64,000 nt of DNA from Bordetella genomosp. 9 (GCF_002261425.1 NZ_NEVJ01000001.1:310001-374000); one strand, 5' to 3'; numbered from the stretch's first letter, positions 42,442 to 52,364 are shown. A program made the numbers and translations. Notes: a model not told the origin generated them from the sequence alone.

Positions 42442-42525
42442 GGTGCCCGGGGCCGGAATCGAACCGGCACGCCTTGCGGCGGGGGATTTTGAGTCCCCTG
42501 CGTCTACCAATTTCACCACCCGGGC
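42442..42525 (-). tRNA. tRNA-Leu (anticodon CAA), likely integration site
   Basis: On the minus strand the gene starts GCCCGGGTGGTGAAATTGGT and forms the 7-bp acceptor stem GCCCGGG/CCCGGGC, an anticodon loop CTCAAAA (CAA), a long variable arm and a T arm GGTTCGATTCC. The 3' CCA is encoded (42442-42444 region). The integrase gene is on its 3' side, so the element probably joins the chromosome here and its last bases are the crossover region. The opposite attachment site is outside the window. Confidence 0.93.
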
Positions 42526-42810
42526 AGGTCGTGCGCGGGCGTCCTTGACGTTCGACGGACTGGGCAGATCCAGCGGAGGGACCTGCCACGGCTGTGCAAA
42601 CAGACGCCGCGTGGCGGAAAGGACGGCATTATAGCCGATGCGCGGTTCCCTTGGCGGCGGCACCGCCGGTGGCGATTCCACACCCCCGACTTGAAAAAAA
42701 CCGCCGCGGCCCCATACTCCAGCCGGTCGGCCGCCTGGCGCTGAGCCGACCTATCCCGGCGGCGTCCAGGACGGCCGCCATCCCACCAACGCAGACACGA
42801 AGATTTCGAC

Positions 42811-44718
42811 ATGAGCGAAACCGCATCCCATTCCGCATCGGAAACCCTGGGCTTCCAGGCTGAGGTCAAGCAGCTGCTGCACCTCATGATCCACTCCCTG
42901 TACAGCAACAAGGAAATTTTCCTGCGCGAGCTGGTTTCGAACGCGTCCGATGCCTGCGACAAGCTGCGCTTCGAGGCGATCGACAACCCCGCGCTGATGG
43001 AAGGCGACCCGGAGCTGGGCATCCGGGTGGACTACGACAAGGCCGCCCGCACCATTACGATTTCCGACAACGGCATCGGCCTGTCGCGTGATGAAGCGGT
43101 GGCCAACCTGGGCACCATCGCCCGGTCCGGCACGCGTGAGTTTTTCGCAAAACTGACCGGCGACAAGCAGAAGGACGCCCAGCTGATCGGCCAGTTCGGC
43201 GTCGGCTTCTATTCTTCCTTCATCGTGGCCGACAAGGTCACCGTAGTGAGCCGCCGCGCCGGCGTGCCGGCCGACCAGGCCATCCGCTGGGAATCGGACG
43301 GCCAGGGTGAGTTCACCATCGCCCAGGCCGAAAAGCCCGGCCGCGGCACCGACGTGACGCTGCACCTGCGCGCCGACGAAGACGAACTGCTGAGCAGCTG
43401 GAAGCTGCGCGAGATCCTGCGCCGGTATTCCGACCATATCTCCCTGCCCATCAGCATGGCCAAGGAAGAATGGGACGCGGACAAGGGCGAGCAGGTCCGC
43501 AAGGACGAATGGGAGACGGTCAACCAGGCCAACGCCCTGTGGACCCGATCCAAGAACGACATCACGGAAGAGCAGTACCGGGAGTTCTACAAGCACGTCG
43601 CACACGACTACGACGACCCGCTGGCCTGGACCCACAACCGCGTGGAAGGCCGCAGCGAATATACGCAGCTGCTGTACGTCCCCAAGCACGCGCCCATGGA
43701 TATGTGGGATCGCGATGCCCGCCGCGGCGTCAAGCTATACGTCAAGCGCGTCTTCATCATGGACGACGCGGAGCAACTGCTGCCGATGTACCTGCGCTTC
43801 GTGCGCGGCGTGATCGACTCGGCGGACCTGCCGCTGAACGTGTCGCGCGAAATCCTGCAGGAAAGCCGCGACGTGCGCGCCATCCGCGAAGGCTCCGCCA
43901 AGCGCGTGCTGTCGCTGCTGGAAGACCTGGCCGAGAACCGCAAGGAAGACTACGCCCTGTTCTGGACCGAGTTCGGCACCGTGCTGAAGGAAGGCACCGG
44001 GGAGGATATCTCCAACCAGGAACGCATCGCCAAGCTGCTGCGCTTCGCCTCCACGCATAACGAAGACGCCGCGCAGAACGTGTCCTTTGCCGACTACGTG
44101 TCGCGCATGAAGGAAGGCCAGGACAAGATCTATTACGTCACGGCGGACAGTTACGCGGCGGCCAAGAACAGCCCGCACCTGGAAATCTTCCGCAAGAAGG
44201 GCATCGAAGTCCTGCTGTTGTCCGACCGCGTCGACGAATGGATGCTGTCGTACCTGCGCGAGTTCGACGGCAAATCGCTGGTGTCGGTGGCCAAGGGCGG
44301 CCTGGACCTGGACGCGCTGGCGGACGAAGAGGAAAAGAAGAAGCAGGCGGAAGTGCAGGAATCGCTGAAGCCGCTGGTCGAACGCCTGAAGACCGCCTTG
44401 GGCGACAAGGTCGCCGACGTGCGTGTCACGCTGCGCCTGGTCGATTCGCCGGCGTGCATCGTGGTGGGCCAGAACGACCTCAGTCCGAACCTGCTGCGCA
44501 TGTTGAAGGCAGCCGGCCAGGAAGCGCCCACCGTCAAGCCTGCACTGGAAATCAATCCGGAGCACGGCTTGGTGGCACGCCTGCGCGACGCCGCGGACGC
44601 CGATTTCGACGATTGGGCGAACCTGCTGCTCGACCAGGCCATGCTGGCCGAAGGTGCGCAGCTTGCCGACCCGGCGGCTTTTGTGAGGCGGATGAACGCG
44701 TTGTTGCTGAAGCAGTAA
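42811..44718 (+). CDS. htpG: HtpG (Hsp90) chaperone
   Basis: 635 aa, normal for HtpG. N-terminal GHKL ATPase: [60 protein letters not shown], and [14 protein letters not shown] (ATP lid and Gly box). The middle and C-terminal dimerisation domains are complete ([29 protein letters not shown], ending NALLLKQ). A cytosolic, ATP-driven folding chaperone. Upstream 42526-42810 separates it from the tRNA; no clear heat-shock promoter could be fixed by eye. Confidence 0.97.
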   Translation: MSETASHSASETLGFQAEVKQLLHLMIHSLYSNKEIFLRELVSNASDACDKLRFEAIDNPALMEGDPELGIRVDYDKAARTITISDNGIGLSRDEAVANLGTIARSGTREFFAKLTGDKQKDAQLIGQFGVGFYSSFIVADKVTVVSRRAGVPADQAIRWESDGQGEFTIAQAEKPGRGTDVTLHLRADEDELLSSWKLREILRRYSDHISLPISMAKEEWDADKGEQVRKDEWETVNQANALWTRSKNDITEEQYREFYKHVAHDYDDPLAWTHNRVEGRSEYTQLLYVPKHAPMDMWDRDARRGVKLYVKRVFIMDDAEQLLPMYLRFVRGVIDSADLPLNVSREILQESRDVRAIREGSAKRVLSLLEDLAENRKEDYALFWTEFGTVLKEGTGEDISNQERIAKLLRFASTHNEDAAQNVSFADYVSRMKEGQDKIYYVTADSYAAAKNSPHLEIFRKKGIEVLLLSDRVDEWMLSYLREFDGKSLVSVAKGGLDLDALADEEEKKKQAEVQESLKPLVERLKTALGDKVADVRVTLRLVDSPACIVVGQNDLSPNLLRMLKAAGQEAPTVKPALEINPEHGLVARLRDAADADFDDWANLLLDQAMLAEGAQLADPAAFVRRMNALLLKQ

Positions 44719-44740
44719 AACGTGCCGCTTTCCTGACTCA

Positions 44741-44770
44741 GCGCCGAATTACCGTACGGTAATTCGGCGC
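44741..44770. terminator. htpG terminator palindrome containing a hip operator
   Basis: A perfect 30-bp palindrome with 15-nt arms (first arm begins GCGCCGAATTACCG) starts 22 nt after the htpG stop. It is followed by TTTGGTTT. The stem makes a strong hairpin, so it probably ends htpG mRNA. Its centre TTACCGTACGGTAA is also the first copy of the hip operator. Confidence 0.6.
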
Positions 44771-44916
44771 TTTGGTTTGTGCGATAACTGGCAAATAATT
44801 ACCGAGCGGTAATTGTGACGCACAAATCGACGTCTGACCGGCGGAAAGTTACCGATCGGTAATTTTCAGATGGACAATCGCCGAATTGACTATTAAAATT
44901 ACCGATCGGTAATTTT
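44741..44916. promoter_or_regulatory. Four-site hipBA operator array, 50-bp spacing
   Basis: Copies of TTACCGNNCGGTAA are centred at 44755.5, 44805.5, 44855.5 and 44905.5, exactly 50 bp apart. The last is the longest (AAAATTACCG/CGGTAATTTT, 44895-44916), ending 12 nt before the hipB ATG; the third has one mismatch in its flank; the first is nested in the htpG terminator. Multiple operators upstream of hipBA, bound by HipB and HipA-HipB, are known in other bacteria; the sequence and spacing here are seen directly. Confidence 0.85.
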
Positions 44917-44928
44917 GGCGAGCGAGCC

Positions 44929-45171
44929 ATGGCAGCCATTCCTGACGAAACGATCGTTCGAACCTCTGAGGAGCTGGGGGAGGTCGTGCGGCGCGCGAGA
45001 AAAGCGCAGCAGCTGATGCAAATAGACTTGGCGGGTTTGGGCAATACAGGAAACCGTTTCATTGTCGATGTGGAGCGCGGTAAGCCGACGCTTCAGTTGC
45101 AGAAAGTGCTCGATTTACTCGACCTCATCGGCCTGGAGATCGTGGTGCGGCCCAAACGAGGGGGATTCTAG
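44929..45171 (+). CDS. hipB: HipB antitoxin/repressor
   Basis: 80 aa. An XRE-type helix-turn-helix occupies most of the protein (LGEVVRRARKAQQLMQIDLAGLGNTGNRFIVDVERGKPTLQLQKVLDLLDLIGLEIVV). As in HipB it should dimerise, bind the palindromes just upstream and hold HipA inactive. The stop TAG overlaps the HipA start by 1 nt. Short for the family but complete. Confidence 0.88.
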   Translation: MAAIPDETIVRTSEELGEVVRRARKAQQLMQIDLAGLGNTGNRFIVDVERGKPTLQLQKVLDLLDLIGLEIVVRPKRGGF

Positions 45172-46457
45172 TGGGAGCGAGCGATACGCTGGACGTCTAT
45201 CAGAACGACTTTTTGATCGGCAAGCTGTTCGATCAGCAGCCTCTGCGATTTCGTTATGACGATTCCTGGATATCGACACCGTCCGCCAAGCCTTTGAGTG
45301 CACAGCTGCCTCTTGGCGTGAAAGATCATCAAGGGGAGCACGTCCACGCTTATTTCGAGAACCTGCTCCCGGAGGGCAATATCAGGCGGTTCATCAGCAT
45401 GAGCCGTCACGCGACCACGGTGTTTGGTCTTTTGCGCAGCATTGGGGGAGATACCGCGGGTGGGCTGACGTTGATGCCCGAAGGCGAAAAGCCGCTGCCG
45501 CCGAGTTACGCTGCCACTTCATGGGCGCGCCTGAAAGATCAATTGCGGAGCAGGCCCGTGCCCGCCTTCGTCGGCGAAACCGAAGGCGCGCGTATTTCCC
45601 TGGCCGGGGCGCAGGACAAGCTGTTGCTCATGTTGCGCGAAGATGGCACGCCCGCCATCCCTCGGGGTACTGCACCATCCAGCCATATTTTGAAGCCTGA
45701 CATCGGAGGGTTGGACGGAGTGTGGGCTTCGGCCTTGAACGAGACCTTTGTCATGCGGCTGGCTGCGGTAGCAGGCCTGGGCGCGGCGGATGTTGCATTC
45801 CAGCCTGACACCCGCGCCTGTCTGATCAGGCGGTATGACCGGATTGATGACGGGCATGGTGCGTTGATGCGGCTGCATCAACTGGATTTCTGCCAACTTG
45901 CCGGAAAGCCTTCAACGATCAAGTATGAGAGCGACGGTGGGCCGTCGCTGGCCGCGTGTCGGCAGTTTCTCCGGTATTCCGTCAGCCAGGCAGCGGACCT
46001 GCGCCGCTTCCTGCAGTGGATCTTCTTCAACCTGTATGTCGGCAACAACGATAGCCATGCGAAGAATCTGTCCATTCTCGTCGATGGCAGTGGCGCGACG
46101 AGACTCGCACCGTTTTACGATTTGATGTGCACCGCGATGTACCCGGGGCTGTCCCGGAAATTTGCGTTTTCCATAGGCGGGGAGATGACGCCCGGCCGTA
46201 TAGAGGCACAACACCTCGTGGTCATGGCAAAGGAGCTGAGCGTTGCGGAGCGCTATTTGATGAACACGGCGGCTGACGTGGCCGCGCGCTTGCTGGTGGC
46301 GCTGGAGCAAGTTTCCACAGAATTGGGAGGCCAGGCGCTGGCGGGGACGGAAACTACGTTGCTCGAGCGCCTCGCCCGCTGGATATCCCGAAATACACGC
46401 AAGCTGTCCCAGCGCTGGCTGGGCAGAGCCGAACCTGCGTTAACAGCGCATGCTTAG
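45171..46457 (+). CDS. hipA: HipA serine/threonine kinase toxin
   Basis: 428 aa with a GTG start that shares one base with the hipB stop (TAGTG). HipA signatures: GGDTAGGLTL (92-101), SLAGAQDKL (143-151), HILKPD (172-177, ATP-binding lysine), and GNNDSHAKN (281-289, catalytic-type Asp284), then YDLMCT (306-311). In E. coli HipA phosphorylates glutamyl-tRNA synthetase and causes persistence. All kinase landmarks are kept, so the toxin looks active. It lies on the chromosome side of the tRNA-Leu. Confidence 0.92.
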   Translation: MGASDTLDVYQNDFLIGKLFDQQPLRFRYDDSWISTPSAKPLSAQLPLGVKDHQGEHVHAYFENLLPEGNIRRFISMSRHATTVFGLLRSIGGDTAGGLTLMPEGEKPLPPSYAATSWARLKDQLRSRPVPAFVGETEGARISLAGAQDKLLLMLREDGTPAIPRGTAPSSHILKPDIGGLDGVWASALNETFVMRLAAVAGLGAADVAFQPDTRACLIRRYDRIDDGHGALMRLHQLDFCQLAGKPSTIKYESDGGPSLAACRQFLRYSVSQAADLRRFLQWIFFNLYVGNNDSHAKNLSILVDGSGATRLAPFYDLMCTAMYPGLSRKFAFSIGGEMTPGRIEAQHLVVMAKELSVAERYLMNTAADVAARLLVALEQVSTELGGQALAGTETTLLERLARWISRNTRKLSQRWLGRAEPALTAHA

Positions 46458-46499
46458 CGACGCCCGACGGCGCCGGGCGTCGCCCCTGCCGAACGCGAC

Positions 46500-47807
46500 C
46501 TACATCTCTATCCGCTCCACCTTCCCCACCAACAGGATGTACGACAGCGCCCCCAGCAGCGCCAGCGTAGCCACGTAGACGATGGCCGGCGCGAAGTTGT
46601 CCTGCGTGACCAGATACCCGATCACGATGGGCGTGCAGATCGACGACAGGTTGCCGACGAAGTTGAACACGCCGCCGGTCAGGCCCAGCAGCCGTACAGG
46701 CGCCAGCGCGGAGACCAGCGACCAGGTGATCGACGCCAGGCCGTTGCCGAAGAACGCCAGCGCCAGGAAGAAAATCACCCAGGACGTGGAGTCGGTGTAG
46801 TTCGCGCCTATCATCGACGTGGAGATCAGCAGCCCCAAAATGATGGGTAGCTTGCGCGCCATGCCGACCGTGGCGCCGCGCCGGATCAGCCAATCGGACA
46901 GCACGCCGGAACACAGCACGCCGATGAACGCCGCCAGGAAGGGCACCGAGGCCAGGAAGCCCGACTTGATGAAATCCATGCCGCGGTACTTCACCAGGTA
47001 GGTGGGAAACCACGTCAGGAAGAACCACAGCGTCGAGGTCAGGCAGAACTGCCCCAGGTAGACGCCCCACAGCTTGCGGCGCGACATGACCAGCCCCAGG
47101 TCGGCCCAGGCGAAGGGCGCCTTCTTTTCGCTGACGCGGCGTTCCAGGTCCACCACGCCGCCGCCCTGGCGGATCAGCTCGATCTCCGCTTCGTTGGCGC
47201 CGCGAAACTGGCGCGGTTCGCGGTAGACCAGGAACCACAGCACGCCCCACACGATGCCGATCAGGCCGGTGCTGACGAACACCATATGCCAGCCGTAGTG
47301 ATGCTGCAGCCACGCCAGCACCGGCGTCAGGAACGCCAGGCCGACGAATTGGCCGGACGTATAGAAACCGATGGCCGTGGCGCGTTCGCGTTCGGGGAAC
47401 CAGGTCGTGACGACGCGGTTGTTGATCGGATAGGCCGGCGCTTCCAGCGCGCCGACGGCCAGCCGCAGCACGAACAGCGCGACGAAGCTGCCCGCGAAGC
47501 CCATGAAGAAAGTCGCCGCCGACCACAGGATCAAGGCGACGGCGTACAGCACTCGGGGCGCGACGCGATCCACCAGCCAGCCGCCGGGAATCTGCATGGC
47601 CGCGTAAGTCCAGCCGAAGGCCGACAGGATCAGGCCTTCGCGTACGGTGTCCAGGCCGAATTCGTCGCGCAGCGCCGGCGCCGCGATGGAAAGATTGCTG
47701 CGATCCAGGTAGTTGATGACCACGGTGATGAACAGCATGACCATGATCAGGTAGCGCGAGCGGGTAGGCTGCGCCGCCGGCAGGGCGCCGGTGTGTGCGG
47801 TGGGCAC
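46500..47807 (-). CDS. MFS transporter, galactonate-type
   Basis: 435 aa, the 12-helix MFS layout of the anion:cation symporter family (YLIMVMLFITVVINYLDRSNLSIAAP at the N-terminus; WLVDRVAPRVLYAVALILWSAATFFMGF; GGVFNFVGNLSSICTPIVIGYL). The YLDRSNLSIAAP signature is shared with DgoT, ExuT and other hexuronate or aldonate transporters. The gene is the last of the dgo cluster, 20 nt after dgoD, and most likely imports D-galactonate. Confidence 0.85.
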   Translation of the reverse strand: MPTAHTGALPAAQPTRSRYLIMVMLFITVVINYLDRSNLSIAAPALRDEFGLDTVREGLILSAFGWTYAAMQIPGGWLVDRVAPRVLYAVALILWSAATFFMGFAGSFVALFVLRLAVGALEAPAYPINNRVVTTWFPERERATAIGFYTSGQFVGLAFLTPVLAWLQHHYGWHMVFVSTGLIGIVWGVLWFLVYREPRQFRGANEAEIELIRQGGGVVDLERRVSEKKAPFAWADLGLVMSRRKLWGVYLGQFCLTSTLWFFLTWFPTYLVKYRGMDFIKSGFLASVPFLAAFIGVLCSGVLSDWLIRRGATVGMARKLPIILGLLISTSMIGANYTDSTSWVIFFLALAFFGNGLASITWSLVSALAPVRLLGLTGGVFNFVGNLSSICTPIVIGYLVTQDNFAPAIVYVATLALLGALSYILLVGKVERIEM

Positions 47808-47827
47808 GGTTGTCTCCTTTTATCTAT

Positions 47828-48976
47828 TTACCATTCGGCGAAGCTGCCATCCTTGTGGCGCCACACCGGGTTGCGCCAGCGGTGTCCCACCGCGGCGCGT
47901 TCCTTGACGTATTCCTCATTGACTTCGATGCCCAGCCCCGGGCCCTGGGGAATCGCCACCATGCCGTCGCGATAGTCGAAGACTTCGCGATTGCTGACGT
48001 AGTCCAGCAGGTCGTTGGCGGCGTTGTAGTGGATGCCCAGGCTCTGTTCCTGGATGAAGGCGTTGTAGCAGCCGGCATCGATCTGCAGGCAGGTGGCCAG
48101 CGCGATCGGCCCCAGCGGGCAGTGCAGGGCGAGGGCGACGTCATAGGCCTCGGCCATCGCCGCGATCTTGCGCGTTTCGGTGATGCCGCCGGCATGCGAC
48201 GGATCGGGCTGGATGATGTCCACGTAGCCTTCCGACAGGATGCGCTTGAAGTCCCAGCGGGAGAACAGCCGCTCGCCCAGGGCGATCGGCGTGGACGACA
48301 GCGGCGCCAGTTCCTTCAAGGCCTCGTAGTGCTCGCTGAGCACGGGCTCTTCGATGAACATCAGCTTGTAGGGCTCCAGCTCCTTGATCAGGACCTTGGC
48401 CATCGGCTTGTGGACCCGCCCGTGGAAGTCCACGCCGATGCCGACGTCCGGCCCGACGGCATCGCGCACGGCGGCGACGTTCTCCAGGCACTTGCGCACC
48501 TTGTCGTGCGTATCGATGTACTGCAGTTCTTCCGTGCCGTTCATCTTGACCGCGGTGAAGCCGCGCTCCACCGCGGCCTTGGCGGCGGCCGCGGTATCCG
48601 CGGGCCGGTCGCCGCCTATCCACGAATACACGCGGATGCGATCGCGCACGTTGCCGCCCAGCAGTTGGGAGATGGGCACGCCCAGCGCGCGGCCCTTGAT
48701 GTCCCACAACGCCTGGTCGATGCCGGCCAGCGCGCTCATGTGGATGGCGCCGCCGCGATAGAAGCCGCCGCGGTACAGCACCGTCCAGTGGTCCTCGATG
48801 TTGCGCGGGTCCTTGCCGACCAGATAGTCCGACAATTCCTCGACGGCGGCGGCGACGCTGTGGGCGCGGCCTTCCACGACCGGCTCGCCCCAGCCGACGA
48901 CGCCCTCGTCGGTCTCGATCTTCAGGAAGCACCAGCGCGGCGGAACGATGTAGGTGGTGAGCTTGGTGATTTTCAT
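47828..48976 (-). CDS. dgoD: D-galactonate dehydratase
   Basis: 382 aa, enolase superfamily. The metal and base residues are visible: VDFHG (with the DxH pair), FIEEPV, GERLFS and ALHCPLGP, matching DgoD. It converts D-galactonate to 2-keto-3-deoxy-D-galactonate. The protein is of normal length and starts [20 protein letters not shown], a typical DgoD start. It overlaps dgoA by 4 nt. Confidence 0.93.
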   Translation of the reverse strand: MKITKLTTYIVPPRWCFLKIETDEGVVGWGEPVVEGRAHSVAAAVEELSDYLVGKDPRNIEDHWTVLYRGGFYRGGAIHMSALAGIDQALWDIKGRALGVPISQLLGGNVRDRIRVYSWIGGDRPADTAAAAKAAVERGFTAVKMNGTEELQYIDTHDKVRKCLENVAAVRDAVGPDVGIGVDFHGRVHKPMAKVLIKELEPYKLMFIEEPVLSEHYEALKELAPLSSTPIALGERLFSRWDFKRILSEGYVDIIQPDPSHAGGITETRKIAAMAEAYDVALALHCPLGPIALATCLQIDAGCYNAFIQEQSLGIHYNAANDLLDYVSNREVFDYRDGMVAIPQGPGLGIEVNEEYVKERAAVGHRWRNPVWRHKDGSFAEW

Positions 48977-49644
48977 GCTTGCTGTCCGTTGGAGGGATAG
49001 GCCTGGCGCCAGGCTGCGATGAAGTCGCGCGCATTACCGGCGACCTGGCCGGCGGACATGCCGGGCTTGTACAAGGCGGAACCCAGGCCGAAGCCGGAGG
49101 CGCCGGCGCGGGCGAACTCGGCGATGCTGGCGGGCGTGATGCCGCCCACGGGCACCAGCGGCACCGTGGCCGGGATCACCGCGCGCCAGGCCTTGACGAC
49201 GGCCGGGCCCAGTTGCTCGGCTGGGAACATCTTCAGCAGGTCGGCGCCGGCCGCCAGCGCGGCGAAGGCCTCGGTGGGCGTGGCGACGCCGGGGCAGCAG
49301 GCCATCAGGGCCGACTTGGCCGCGCGGATGACCTGCGCGTCACTGTGCGGCATGACGACGATTTCGCCGCCGGCGCGAACGATTTCCGGGCAGATGGCGG
49401 GATCCAGCACCGTGCCCGCGCCGATCATGCAATCCAGCGGCAGCGCCTGGCGTAACTGACGGATGCTTTCCAGCGGCTCGGGCGAATTGAGCGGCACCTC
49501 GATGATGCGAAAGCCCGCTTCGTAAAGGACGGTGCCGACGGATTCGGCTTCGGTGGGCTTGATCCCGCGCAGGATGGCGATCAGGCCGCACTGCGTCATG
49601 GCAGTCTGCAAGGGCGATTGCGTGGTGTTCAGGACGGGAGGCAT
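48973..49644 (-). CDS. dgoA: 2-dehydro-3-deoxy-6-phosphogalactonate aldolase
   Basis: 223 aa, KDPG aldolase family. Substrate and Schiff-base motifs: [29 protein letters not shown] and [12 protein letters not shown] (catalytic Lys). It cleaves KDPGal to pyruvate and glyceraldehyde 3-phosphate. It is the second gene of the dgoK-A-D-T run and is coupled to dgoD by an ATGA overlap. Confidence 0.9.
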   Translation of the reverse strand: MPPVLNTTQSPLQTAMTQCGLIAILRGIKPTEAESVGTVLYEAGFRIIEVPLNSPEPLESIRQLRQALPLDCMIGAGTVLDPAICPEIVRAGGEIVVMPHSDAQVIRAAKSALMACCPGVATPTEAFAALAAGADLLKMFPAEQLGPAVVKAWRAVIPATVPLVPVGGITPASIAEFARAGASGFGLGSALYKPGMSAGQVAGNARDFIAAWRQAYPSNGQQA

Positions 49645-49663
49645 GGCGATTCCTCGTTGCGGT

Positions 49664-50671
49664 TCAGTTCTGGCGGATCAGGCCGGCCGATACGGCAAGC
49701 CGCCACAATCCGCGTTCAGCGGCTAGTCCGGCCAGGGTGGGGGCGGCCAGGCCGAAATGCGGCAAGGCGCTCGCGTAGCGGCGACACAGGTCCTCGTCGC
49801 CGCACAGGACGATGCGCGACGGCATGCCGCGGGCATCCAATAAGGTGCGCAGCGCGGCGGCTTCGTGTCCGATCAGCAGGCCGGACAGGTAATCCGGCTG
49901 GGCCTGGGGAGACAACTGTCCCGTCAGGCCCAGTGCGCGGGTGCTGAAAATCGTCGACAGCACGCCGCCCTGGCCCAGCGCCGAACCCGCGACGTCCAGG
50001 CCGCGCTGGAAGGCGGCATCGTCCGGCGCGGCGGGATCTTCCATCGTCCGGCCCAGGATCGTGTGGCCGCGCAGCGCGGCGTAGACCTCGCCGGTCATGA
50101 AGGTGTCGAACTCGACGATGCGCCCGCCGCGCACCCGCACCCATTTGCAATGGGTGCCGGGCAGGCCGACCAGTAGATCGTCGTCCAGGGCGGCGCCACC
50201 GGCGCCGGCCTCGCTGTCGATGAGGCCGACGACCTGCGTTTCCTCGCCGCGTATTACGTTGGCCAGGCCCTGCCTTTGGAGCAGGCCGGGAATGATGTGC
50301 AGCGTGGCGCCGCGATGCGTGTCGACCTTCGCCAGCCGCGCGCCGATGTCGCGCGGGTCGGCGGGGATGTCCAGGTAAGGCGCCTGCGCCCAGCCTTGGG
50401 CGCTGCCCACCATCCCGCAGGCGATCACCGGCAGGCCCGGCTGCGCACGCAGCCAGTCGCCGCAGGCCTGCTCGAACGCCAGCTCGAAACCCGCCGCGGC
50501 CGGTGCCGGCATCGGGCCGTCCGTCCGAGGCGCCGGCAGCCGCATGATTCCCCAGGGCAGATGCCGCGTGTCCAGCACCCGGCCTTCGGCGCCCATGCGG
50601 TAGGCCCGCAACGAAGAGGTGCCCCAGTCCAGTGCGATGAGCACCGCGGAGTATGTCGCGTCCGGATTCAT
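49664..50671 (-). CDS. dgoK: 2-dehydro-3-deoxygalactonokinase
   Basis: 335 aa. LIALDWGTSSLRAYRM at the start and GLPGTHCKWVRVRGGRIVEFDTFMTGEVYAALRGHTIL in the middle are the DgoK family marks of the ASKHA sugar kinase fold. It phosphorylates KDGal to KDPGal, the substrate of the aldolase encoded 19 nt downstream. First gene of the operon; the divergent IclR-type regulator starts 205 bp upstream. Confidence 0.9.
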   Translation of the reverse strand: MNPDATYSAVLIALDWGTSSLRAYRMGAEGRVLDTRHLPWGIMRLPAPRTDGPMPAPAAAGFELAFEQACGDWLRAQPGLPVIACGMVGSAQGWAQAPYLDIPADPRDIGARLAKVDTHRGATLHIIPGLLQRQGLANVIRGEETQVVGLIDSEAGAGGAALDDDLLVGLPGTHCKWVRVRGGRIVEFDTFMTGEVYAALRGHTILGRTMEDPAAPDDAAFQRGLDVAGSALGQGGVLSTIFSTRALGLTGQLSPQAQPDYLSGLLIGHEAAALRTLLDARGMPSRIVLCGDEDLCRRYASALPHFGLAAPTLAGLAAERGLWRLAVSAGLIRQN

Positions 50672-50761
50672 GAATTCTTCCTTTTTTGTGTGTTGGTCCT
50701 TACTTGCCTCCTGGCCGGATTCTAGTACTCGCCGCCGATTTGCTCAAAATATAGAATTTCG

Positions 50762-50776
50762 TCCCATATATAGGGA
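50762..50776. promoter_or_regulatory. Dyad in the dgoK-iclR intergenic region
   Basis: TCCCATATATAGGGA has TCCC/GGGA arms around an AT core, within the AT-rich centre of the 205-bp divergent gap. IclR-family galactonate regulators bind operators in such gaps. It is a candidate operator only. Confidence 0.35.
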
Positions 50777-50876
50777 TACAATGCGAATTCAACGTCGTAA
50801 CGGGGTAGGACGGATCTGATCCCCGCAATCGAGACCCCGGCCCCGCCGCGAGCGAGGCAAATCGGAAACAGCAGGG

Positions 50877-51686
50877 ATGGATTCAACGAAACGGGCGGAT
50901 CCGGCGTCGCAGACGCTGGGAACGCAGACCTTGATGCGCGGGCTTGCCGTGGTCCAGGCGGTCGCCGCGGGCGCGCGCGAGCTGCGCGACATCTGCGCCC
51001 GTATCGGCGTCGCGCGCAGCACCACCCACAGGCTCGCGAGCTGCCTGGTGCAGGAGCGCTATCTACGCGTGCTGCCCGGCTACGGTTATATGTTGGGGCC
51101 GCGGCTGATCGAACTCGGCTTCCAGGCGCGCGAGGAAATTCCATTGGCCACGCTGGCCCGGCCCTATCTGGACGAGCTGGCGCGTCTCAGCGGCGACACC
51201 ATCCATCTGGCCGTGCGCGAAGGCGCCGACGCGCTCTACCTGGACAAGATCCCGGGCAAGAAAGGGCTGGAGATGCGATCGCGGGTCGGCCACCGCATGC
51301 CGCTGGCCGTGACGGGCGTCGGCAAGGCCTTGCTGCTGGACAGCGATGAAACGGAGTGGGTGGCCATGCTGCGCGCCGGTGCGCCGGTGTCGCCCCAGGC
51401 GGCGGGCAACGTGCAGCCGGAAGACCGTTTCCTGTCGCGCATGCGCGAATACGCCTTGTCCGGCTATGCCTTCGATCTGGAGGACAACGAGCCTTCGATC
51501 CGCTGCGTGGCCGCGCCGGTGCGCGATGCGGCCCGCAAGATCGTCGCGGCCATCAGCGTGTCCAGCACCATTCCCTACATGCCGATGGAGCGCATGCGCG
51601 AGATGGTGCCGGCCGTGCAATCGGCGGCGCGGGGTATCTCCGGTGAATTGGGATGGCGGCCGCCGGAGACGGCGCAGGCCGCCTGA
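50877..51686 (+). CDS. IclR-family regulator of the dgo operon
   Basis: 269 aa. An N-terminal winged helix-turn-helix (LMRGLAVVQAVAAGARELRDICARIGVARSTTHRLASCLVQERYL, about 19-63) and a C-terminal IclR effector domain (YLDELARLSGDTIHLAVREGADALYLDKIPGK ... PVRDAARKIVAAISVSST). Divergent from dgoK, it most likely represses or activates the galactonate genes in response to galactonate or a derivative. Complete. Confidence 0.88.
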   Translation: MDSTKRADPASQTLGTQTLMRGLAVVQAVAAGARELRDICARIGVARSTTHRLASCLVQERYLRVLPGYGYMLGPRLIELGFQAREEIPLATLARPYLDELARLSGDTIHLAVREGADALYLDKIPGKKGLEMRSRVGHRMPLAVTGVGKALLLDSDETEWVAMLRAGAPVSPQAAGNVQPEDRFLSRMREYALSGYAFDLEDNEPSIRCVAAPVRDAARKIVAAISVSSTIPYMPMERMREMVPAVQSAARGISGELGWRPPETAQAA

Positions 51687-51785
51687 CGGACGCGGGCCCT
51701 GCGCCGTGGGCCGCGCGCTGCTGGCGGCTATGACGGCCCAAGGCCAAGGCCCAAAGCTCAAGACTTACAGCCAGGCGATCAAGGT

Positions 51786-52364
51786 TCAACGCTGGGGCAG
51801 CACCCGCCTGGGAAAGCCGCACAGGTGCCCGAAGCGCGTCCAGTCGAAAGCCGGACCCGGATCCGTCTTGCGCACGGGCGCGATATCCGAATGGCCGCGC
51901 ACCGCCCGCAGCGGATGCCGTACCTCGAGCGCGGGCGCCAGGCGCGCCAGGGCCGCGTACTGCGCATCGGTATAAGGCAGTACGTCCGTGCCTTCCAGTT
52001 CGATGCCGATGGAAAAATCATTGCAGCGCTCGCGGCCATCGAACCGCGACACGCCGGCATGCCACGCGCGCGCGTCCGTGCTGACGAACTGCACGACGTC
52101 ACCGTCGCGCCTGACGAAGAAATGCGCCGACACCCGCAGGCCGCGCAGCCGCTCCAGCCAGGGATGGGCGCCGTAGTCCAGCGTGTTCAGGAACAGCCCG
52201 TGTACGTGCGGCCCGCCGAATTCGCCCGGCGGCAGGCTGATGTTGTGGATCACCAGCAGCGATACCGCCGTCCCGGCCGGCCGCGCGTCGTGATTGGGCG
52301 AAGGCGCATGCGTCACGCCGCGCGCGGGTTTCAGCCATCCATGCCGATCGAGTTGCAGCGCCAT
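51786..52364 (-). CDS. ampD: AmpD N-acetyl-anhydromuramyl-L-alanine amidase
   Basis: 192 aa, amidase_2 zinc hydrolase. VSLLVIHNISLPPGEFGG (first zinc His), HFFVRRDGDVVQFVSTDARAWHAGVS (second His), DFSIGIELEG and RAVRGHSDIAPVRKTDPGPAFDW (third ligands) are all present. It recycles cell-wall fragments in the cytoplasm and, in many Gram-negatives, sets ampC induction. It is adjacent to a PP0621-like gene, a common neighbour in this group. Confidence 0.92.
   Translation of the reverse strand: MALQLDRHGWLKPARGVTHAPSPNHDARPAGTAVSLLVIHNISLPPGEFGGPHVHGLFLNTLDYGAHPWLERLRGLRVSAHFFVRRDGDVVQFVSTDARAWHAGVSRFDGRERCNDFSIGIELEGTDVLPYTDAQYAALARLAPALEVRHPLRAVRGHSDIAPVRKTDPGPAFDWTRFGHLCGFPRRVLPQR

Noticed and set aside
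42526..42810. Heat-shock (sigma-32) promoter of htpG
   Set aside because: Expected for htpG but no convincing box pair could be placed by eye.
47795..49000. 401-codon plus-strand frame
   Set aside because: A mirror of dgoD, rich in shadow-frame composition, no ribosome site.
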